A stretch of DNA of 9,291 nucleotides from contig CP070725.1 of NCBI GenBank assembly GCA_020350845.1, positions 1,108,546 to 1,117,836 of the forward strand, in the 5' to 3' direction. The position numbers and the translations under genes were made by a program. The DNA comes from Candidatus Bipolaricaulota bacterium (GTDB lineage Bacteria > Bipolaricaulota > Bipolaricaulia > UBA7950 > UBA9294). The notes beneath the pieces were generated by a model. The model was given only the letters and a program-made list of their open reading frames with translations. It did no database searches and had not been told where the DNA came from. Below are positions 5,624-9,291 of the stretch, in pieces; positions within the stretch are counted from its first letter, which is position 1, and every line of letters starts with the position of its first letter.

Positions 5624-6946
5624 TCAGAGCTCGAGCCGGACGACGATCTCTCCTTCGTGCACGTCCCCGGTGGGCACGAAACCCAACTTGCGATAGAACG
5701 GCTCCGGGCCCCCTTCGATCGGGACGTAGCTGGTGAGCAGCTCCGTCGCTCCCGGGCGGGACCTGACGTATCCGATGACGAGCTCGATCGCCCGGCGCCC
5801 GAAGCCCTTCCCCTGGTACGGCCGGCCGATCATGAACCGCCACAGGTAGTACTCCGGCTCCTCGGGATTGTCGTAGAGCATCACGAAGCCCACGGGGGTG
5901 TCGTCGGCATAGACGGCACGGAACCATGCCTTGTCGGAGAAGTGGGCCTCGGCAATCGACACTGCGTTCGGGGCGACCATTCGATCCTGTCCCGGGGGAA
6001 GCGTCCGGCTGAGCGCCATGACATCACGAAGATTCTCCTGACTGATCTCGCGGAGCGTGACCGTCGCTTCGGACGACGGCCCGTCGCCGGTGGCAGGCTC
6101 GTCGCCGGCAACTACCTTCCTCGTCATCCACGCGGCGTAGAGCTCCGGGCGGCGATCCGGAAGGAAGAGCCGGCGCGCATGCGATCGCTTCACGGCGGCG
6201 AGGTCGAGATCGCCGACCAGGATCTCGTCCGTCGCGCGAGTGGCGCGTGCGATGACGTTCCCCTCCGGATCGCACACGAACGACTCCCCGGCGAACTCCA
6301 GCTTCGGCTCCTTGCCGACTCGATTGCACAATGCGACGAAGTAGCCGTTCTGGAATGCGGCAACCCGCATCTCCGCTTCGAACAGGCCCTCGGGCCACTC
6401 CCCGATCACCCCCGCCTGGGGGACGAGGACCAACTGCGCTCCGCCGAGGGCAAGGGAACGCATCGCCTCGGGGAAGTGGCGGTCGTAGCAGATCGCCACG
6501 CCGATCCGGCCTGCCGCCGTCTCGTAGACGGGAAGGCCGCGGTTCCCGGGCGTGTAGTAGCCCTTTTCGTGGAAGCCCTCGTAGTCCGGGACGTGGACCA
6601 TGCGCGTGACGCCGACGATCGTGCCGTCGGCGTCGATGACCGGGGAGGCGTCATACGTCTGCGCGCCGTCGCGCTCAAAGAGGTTAGGAACGATGACCAC
6701 GCCCAGCTCGCGAGCAGCCGCAGCAAGGGACTCCGTCGTCGGCCCCGGGATCGCCTCTGCGAGATCGAGAGGGTTCTCCGGCGCCTCCTCCTGAGGGTAG
6801 AACGGCTCGAACGCCAGCTCGGCGAAACACACGAGCTCCGCCCCCATCTCCGCGGCTGACCGCACGGCATCGAGTCCGCGCTCGAGATTCTCCTTCCGAT
6901 CGCTCGACGCGTGCTGCTGCACGAGGGCGATCCTCACGGCAGTCAT
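5624..6946 (-). CDS. Fusion of a nitrilase-type amidase and a GNAT acetyltransferase
   Basis: A 440-residue two-domain protein. Residues 1-270 are a carbon-nitrogen hydrolase (nitrilase superfamily): E43 (CFAELAFEP), a second Glu E127 (GFHEKGYYTPG), nucleophile C153 (AICYDRHFPE), and the late VALCNRVG and GESFVCDPEGNV motifs. The sequence is nearest to N-carbamoylputrescine amidase-like groups. The catalytic lysine normally in RKxHxPD seems replaced: residues 115-121 read RMVHVPD. Residues 295-440 are a GNAT domain with the acetyl-CoA loop QGKGFG (378-383) in FMIGRPYQGKGFG and the FYRKLGF motif (417-423), recalling diamine/spermidine acetyltransferases. A linker rich in Gly, Ser and acidic residues (about 278-294) joins them. 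The cytoplasmic product may modify a polyamine-like amine or amide in two steps; this is inference. AAGGGAG abuts the ATG at 6946, so the GTG three codons later (6935-6937), giving MRIALVQQ, is an equally good start. It lies 38 bp after the DUF1667 gene. Confidence 0.85.
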   Translation of the reverse strand: MTAVRIALVQQHASSDRKENLERGLDAVRSAAEMGAELVCFAELAFEPFYPQEEAPENPLDLAEAIPGPTTESLAAAARELGVVIVPNLFERDGAQTYDASPVIDADGTIVGVTRMVHVPDYEGFHEKGYYTPGNRGLPVYETAAGRIGVAICYDRHFPEAMRSLALGGAQLVLVPQAGVIGEWPEGLFEAEMRVAAFQNGYFVALCNRVGKEPKLEFAGESFVCDPEGNVIARATRATDEILVGDLDLAAVKRSHARRLFLPDRRPELYAAWMTRKVVAGDEPATGDGPSSEATVTLREISQENLRDVMALSRTLPPGQDRMVAPNAVSIAEAHFSDKAWFRAVYADDTPVGFVMLYDNPEEPEYYLWRFMIGRPYQGKGFGRRAIELVIGYVRSRPGATELLTSYVPIEGGPEPFYRKLGFVPTGDVHEGEIVVRLEL

Positions 6947-6984
6947 CTCCCTTCACGGCTCCTCGCGGCAATCCACTCCAACAG

Positions 6985-7392
6985 CTATCGATTCCGCAGT
7001 CTCACGTCGACGGGATCACTTCGCCGGGGGATGGCTCGCGTCGCGACGACATCCACCCCGGTTCCCGCGACGTCCTCCGCGACTCGATCGCCGATCGCCA
7101 CGGGGGCATCGATCGTCGTACCAAGGAGTGCGGCACGGACCGCCGCCAGAGACTCACGAGGGACGGGCGCGGCGGTCTTCACACTGGTCTGCGTCCCCAC
7201 ACCTCCTCGCACGAGCACGGTCGTCGTCAGCGTGCGCCGGGGGTTGAGCAGCTCCTCGAGGGCATACTCCTCGCCCCGGGGGCAGAGATTCCCCTCGACC
7301 ACGACGGAGTCGGCCGTCGGCTCACCACTCGTCCGAACATCGAGTTCACACCCGCTCGGACAGAGGATGCACGCCATCCGCCTCGTCGTCAC
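6985..7392 (-). CDS. DUF1667 protein with four-cysteine iron-sulfur-like motif
   Basis: A 135-residue protein of the DUF1667 family. Near the N-terminus C8, C11 and C15 (CILCPSGC) and C37 (NLCPRGEEYA) form a Cx2Cx3C...C set that probably holds a 4Fe-4S cluster. The middle (NPRRTLTTTV, then SVKTAAPVP) and the IGDRV...GTGVDVVATR ending are family hallmarks. Members usually sit beside a GlpA-like dehydrogenase and an FAD/NAD oxidoreductase, as here, so I infer a small electron-transfer subunit of that complex. The start is the GTG at 7392: it overlaps the stop of the preceding gene in GTGA and has GGAGGTGAGG just upstream. The ATG five codons later is possible. A longer in-frame ATG at 7530 would add 46 Arg/Gly-rich residues inside the neighbour gene and is rejected. 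Confidence 0.88.
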   Translation of the reverse strand: MTTRRMACILCPSGCELDVRTSGEPTADSVVVEGNLCPRGEEYALEELLNPRRTLTTTVLVRGGVGTQTSVKTAAPVPRESLAAVRAALLGTTIDAPVAIGDRVAEDVAGTGVDVVATRAIPRRSDPVDVRLRNR

Positions 7393-8633
7393 CGCATCCT
7401 CACCTCCAGCCGATCCGCGTCGATCCCGCCACGGGACCGCAATCGCATCTGAACCATCGTCGACGGATGGCCATGGCGCAACGATTCCTCCGCGATGACT
7501 CGGTCTCCGGCCGTGACCACGGCCGTGCAACGATCAGCCGGCTCGGAGATCCGGAGGGAGACGAGGAGCTCCTCTGCAGAGCGTTCGGCCCGCTGCGGCA
7601 CAACGTAGCGAATCCCCTCTCCGGCATCGATTCGTAGTTCTTCTCGTCGGCTCGTCGACGGGCCAAGCGCGTAGCGTGCCGCGCATCGCCCGGCCCGATC
7701 GCCTTCCTCGGCGGCACGATCCGCGAGATCGTGAATGTGAAGAACGTTCCCGCAGGAGAAGATCCCGTCCACGCTCGTCATGTATCGTTCGTTCACGACG
7801 GCGCCGCCGGTCATAGGATCGAGGACGACGTCCGCATTCCGCGAGAGCTCGTTTTCCGGGATGAGGCCGACAGAGAGGAGCAGCGTGTCACAAGCGACTT
7901 CGAACTCCGTGCCGGCAATCGGCAGCCGGCGCTCGTCGAAGCGCGTGACCGTCACCGCTTCGACTCGATCCCTCCCATGGATGCAAGTGACGGAGTGTGC
8001 CAGGTAGAGCGGGATGTCGTACTCCTCGAGGCACTGCGACACATTCCGCGGCAGTCCCGAGGGATACGGAAGCAGCTCGGCGACGCCGGCGACCTCCGCT
8101 CCCTCCCAGACAAGTCGCCGCGCCATGATCAGGCCGACGTCTCCCGAGCCGAGGATGAAGACCCGCCGGCCGACGCGGACATCGGCCATGTTCGTCAGCC
8201 ACTGTGCCGCCCCCGCGGTGTACACGCCTGCGGGGCGTGTCCCGGGGATGCGAAGCATCCCGCGCGTCCGCTCGCGACATCCCATCGCGAGTACGACCGC
8301 TTCCGCACGCAACGGATACCGCTCGCCGGATGTCGTGCACACGAGTTCACGACTCGAGGTCAGGTCTGTCACCATGGTGTCCGTATGTACTTCGATCCCC
8401 GCCTCCAGCGCCCGCGCCGCCACCCGCGCTGCGAACTCCGGCCCGGTGAGGACCTCTCCGAAGGCCTGGAGTCCGAAGCCGTCGTGGATGCACTGATTGA
8501 GAATCCCTCCGAGCTGGCGGTTGCGGTCGACGAGGACGACCTTCGCGCCTGCCTCGGCTGCCGCAGCAGCAGCGGACAGCCCCGCCGGTCCCCCGCCGAT
8601 CACGACGACGTCCGTCTCACGCCGATCCGACAT
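7389..8633 (-). CDS. FAD/NAD(P)-dependent oxidoreductase of the GlpA/DUF1667 cluster
   Basis: A 414-residue flavoprotein of the pyridine nucleotide-disulfide oxidoreductase fold. Residues 12-18 (IGGGPAG) bind FAD. AMGCRERTRGMLRIPGTRPAG (residues 116-136) is typical of this subfamily. LGSGDVG (161-167) is the NAD(P) Rossmann loop, and DGIFSCGNV (289-297) is the second FAD-binding motif. No CxxC redox pair stands beside the flavin, so it is unlike thioredoxin reductase; the nearest cysteine is C48 in ILNQCIHDGFG. The last 80 residues (RYVVPQ onward) form a beta-rich tail found in such cluster proteins. It likely passes electrons from the GlpA-like subunit to NAD(P), or the reverse, in the cytoplasm. 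The ATG at 8633 is chosen because GGGGGAG sits four bases ahead and the FAD loop then begins near residue 12. An ATG at 8762 in the same frame would run far into the upstream gene and is rejected. It overlaps the upstream gene by 17 bp and the downstream one by 4 bp. Confidence 0.88.
   Translation of the reverse strand: MSDRRETDVVVIGGGPAGLSAAAAAAEAGAKVVLVDRNRQLGGILNQCIHDGFGLQAFGEVLTGPEFAARVAARALEAGIEVHTDTMVTDLTSSRELVCTTSGERYPLRAEAVVLAMGCRERTRGMLRIPGTRPAGVYTAGAAQWLTNMADVRVGRRVFILGSGDVGLIMARRLVWEGAEVAGVAELLPYPSGLPRNVSQCLEEYDIPLYLAHSVTCIHGRDRVEAVTVTRFDERRLPIAGTEFEVACDTLLLSVGLIPENELSRNADVVLDPMTGGAVVNERYMTSVDGIFSCGNVLHIHDLADRAAEEGDRAGRCAARYALGPSTSRREELRIDAGEGIRYVVPQRAERSAEELLVSLRISEPADRCTAVVTAGDRVIAEESLRHGHPSTMVQMRLRSRGGIDADRLEVRMR
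7398..7407 (-). promoter_or_regulatory. Strong ribosome binding site for the DUF1667 gene
   Basis: GGAGGTGAGG lies inside the last codons of the oxidoreductase gene, five bases before the GTG start at 7392. With the GTGA stop/start overlap this indicates translational coupling, and it selects GTG over the later ATG and the far upstream ATG at 7530. Confidence 0.8.
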
Positions 8634-9291
8634 GTCTCTCCCCCAACAGCCGTCCGGCAAACACCGGAGACGCCGGCCCCCGCAACAGGAACTCCTTCGG
8701 CCCCCAGCCACGTTCGCGCTGCAGAATCTCGACCATGCGCGGGAGGCAGTAGCCGCCACCACACCGACCCATCGTGGCCCGCGTTCGCAGCTTGATCCCG
8801 GAGAGCGTCGTCACGCCGAGCGGGTTCGCCATGGCGTGCAGGATCTCCGCCTTGGTCACGCCCTCGCAGCGACAGACGATCTCCCCGTGATCGGCATCCT
8901 CGCGAACGCGTCGCGCCTTGTCCTCCTCCGGGAGATCGGCGAAGCGATCGGGCCAGCGTCGTAGCGCGATCGCCTCGAGGGCCTTCGGCTGGAGCAACAT
9001 CACGAGGGGCAGGATCTTGTCGACGACATGGCGCGCGATCGCAGCCGCAGCCGTAAGGCCAGGCGACTCGATGCCCAGGAGGTGCACCGCCCCCGGCTGG
9101 TCGCCGCGTCGCCGAAAGACGAAGTCGGAGAACCCGCCGACTTCAGGAGGAACCAGCTTCGCACGCGATCCGGCATAGGCGCCGATCACCAGGTCTTCCG
9201 ACAGGCCGGTCCACATCGCCGAGGCTTCCGCGAGCAGGCGGTCGCCCGTGGCTCGGGTGCAGCCGGTGCTCTCCGGGTCGCAGACGTACTC
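8617..9291 (-). CDS. GlpA-like FAD-dependent dehydrogenase, C-terminal part (runs off the window)
   Basis: The frame is open to the window edge, giving the last 224 residues of a longer protein whose N-terminal FAD domain lies outside. Counting from the edge, residues 73-80 (LGIESPGL) match the second FAD-contacting strand of GlpA/DAO-type oxidoreductases (IESPGLTAA). The C-terminal domain is a BFD-like Fer2 iron-sulfur domain: C140 and C142 (IVCRCEGVTKAEI), C177 and C182 (MGRCGGGYCLPRM). This layout matches the anaerobic glycerol-3-phosphate dehydrogenase A subunit, which oxidises glycerol 3-phosphate to dihydroxyacetone phosphate. Related 2-hydroxyacid or L-2-hydroxyglutarate-type dehydrogenases share the fold, so the substrate is not certain without the missing half. 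An internal ATG at 9216 is not the start, because coding continues upstream. It heads the operon in this window, and its end overlaps the next gene. Confidence 0.85.
   Translation of the reverse strand, partial: EYVCDPESTGCTRATGDRLLAEASAMWTGLSEDLVIGAYAGSRAKLVPPEVGGFSDFVFRRRGDQPGAVHLLGIESPGLTAAAAIARHVVDKILPLVMLLQPKALEAIALRRWPDRFADLPEEDKARRVREDADHGEIVCRCEGVTKAEILHAMANPLGVTTLSGIKLRTRATMGRCGGGYCLPRMVEILQRERGWGPKEFLLRGPASPVFAGRLLGERHVGSA
8638..8644 (-). promoter_or_regulatory. Ribosome binding site fixing the oxidoreductase start
   Basis: GGGGGAG on the minus strand, four bases before the ATG at 8631-8633 and inside the end of the GlpA-like gene. It supports the 414-residue product over the longer frame opening at 8762. 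Confidence 0.7.

Noticed and set aside
5657..6859. 400-residue plus-strand open frame opposite the nitrilase-GNAT gene
   Set aside because: Its sequence is biased to Arg, Asp and Gly and has no motif. The opposite strand has clear nitrilase and GNAT motifs throughout.
8634..8762. Longer N-terminus for the oxidoreductase starting at 8762
   Set aside because: The extra 43 residues are Cys/Arg/Gly-rich and lie over the conserved BFD iron-sulfur coding region of the upstream gene. The ATG at 8633 has its own ribosome binding site and normal family spacing to the FAD loop.
7731..8795. 354-residue plus-strand open frame opposite the oxidoreductase gene
   Set aside because: It is antisense to well-marked FAD and NAD binding motifs and shows no recognisable domain.

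Overview
This is a GC-rich, densely coded bacterial segment with eleven genes or gene remnants. No stretch over 300 bases lacks a gene; the longest gaps are 3408-3587 and 4059-4188. I see no RNA gene, CRISPR array, insertion sequence or phage gene. The host is probably an anaerobe or facultative anaerobe. The trio at the right end (GlpA-like dehydrogenase, FAD/NAD oxidoreductase, DUF1667 protein) is a set I associate with Thermotogota, Clostridia and candidate phyla with similar metabolism. The phylum cannot be fixed from the sequence alone.

Left part (1-4058). A decayed end of an amino-acid ABC transporter ATPase lies on the plus strand at 37-315. It meets a run of minus-strand genes tail to tail. 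In transcription order these are an intact DinB-like protein (4058-3588), an exported seven-repeat beta-propeller protein (3407-2265), a second DinB-like gene broken by one missing base (2218-1749), and an exported amidohydrolase (1689-325). The two DinB-like genes are paralogues about 60% identical by hand count and flank the propeller gene.

Middle (4059-5605). A 130-bp divergent intergenic region separates this run from two plus-strand genes 16 bp apart. They encode a third, different DinB-superfamily protein with a complete three-histidine set, and an M55 (DppA-type) D-aminopeptidase with all expected metal ligands.

Right part (5624-9291). This is a compact minus-strand operon that enters from beyond the window edge. 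The GlpA-like FAD dehydrogenase with a C-terminal BFD-type iron-sulfur domain overlaps an FAD/NAD(P) oxidoreductase by 17 bp. That gene overlaps a four-cysteine DUF1667 protein by 4 bp (GTGA). A nitrilase-GNAT fusion follows 38 bp later. The first three probably form one redox complex that passes electrons from a substrate such as glycerol 3-phosphate to a pyridine nucleotide. The fusion joins two domain types often linked to polyamine or amide metabolism, but its nitrilase half seems to lack the usual catalytic lysine.

Most worth a second look are the nitrilase-GNAT fusion with its altered active site, the one-base-deleted DinB paralogue, the ABC ATPase remnant lacking its switch histidine, and the shortened amidohydrolase. 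I found no clear evidence of a wholly new defence or mobile system.
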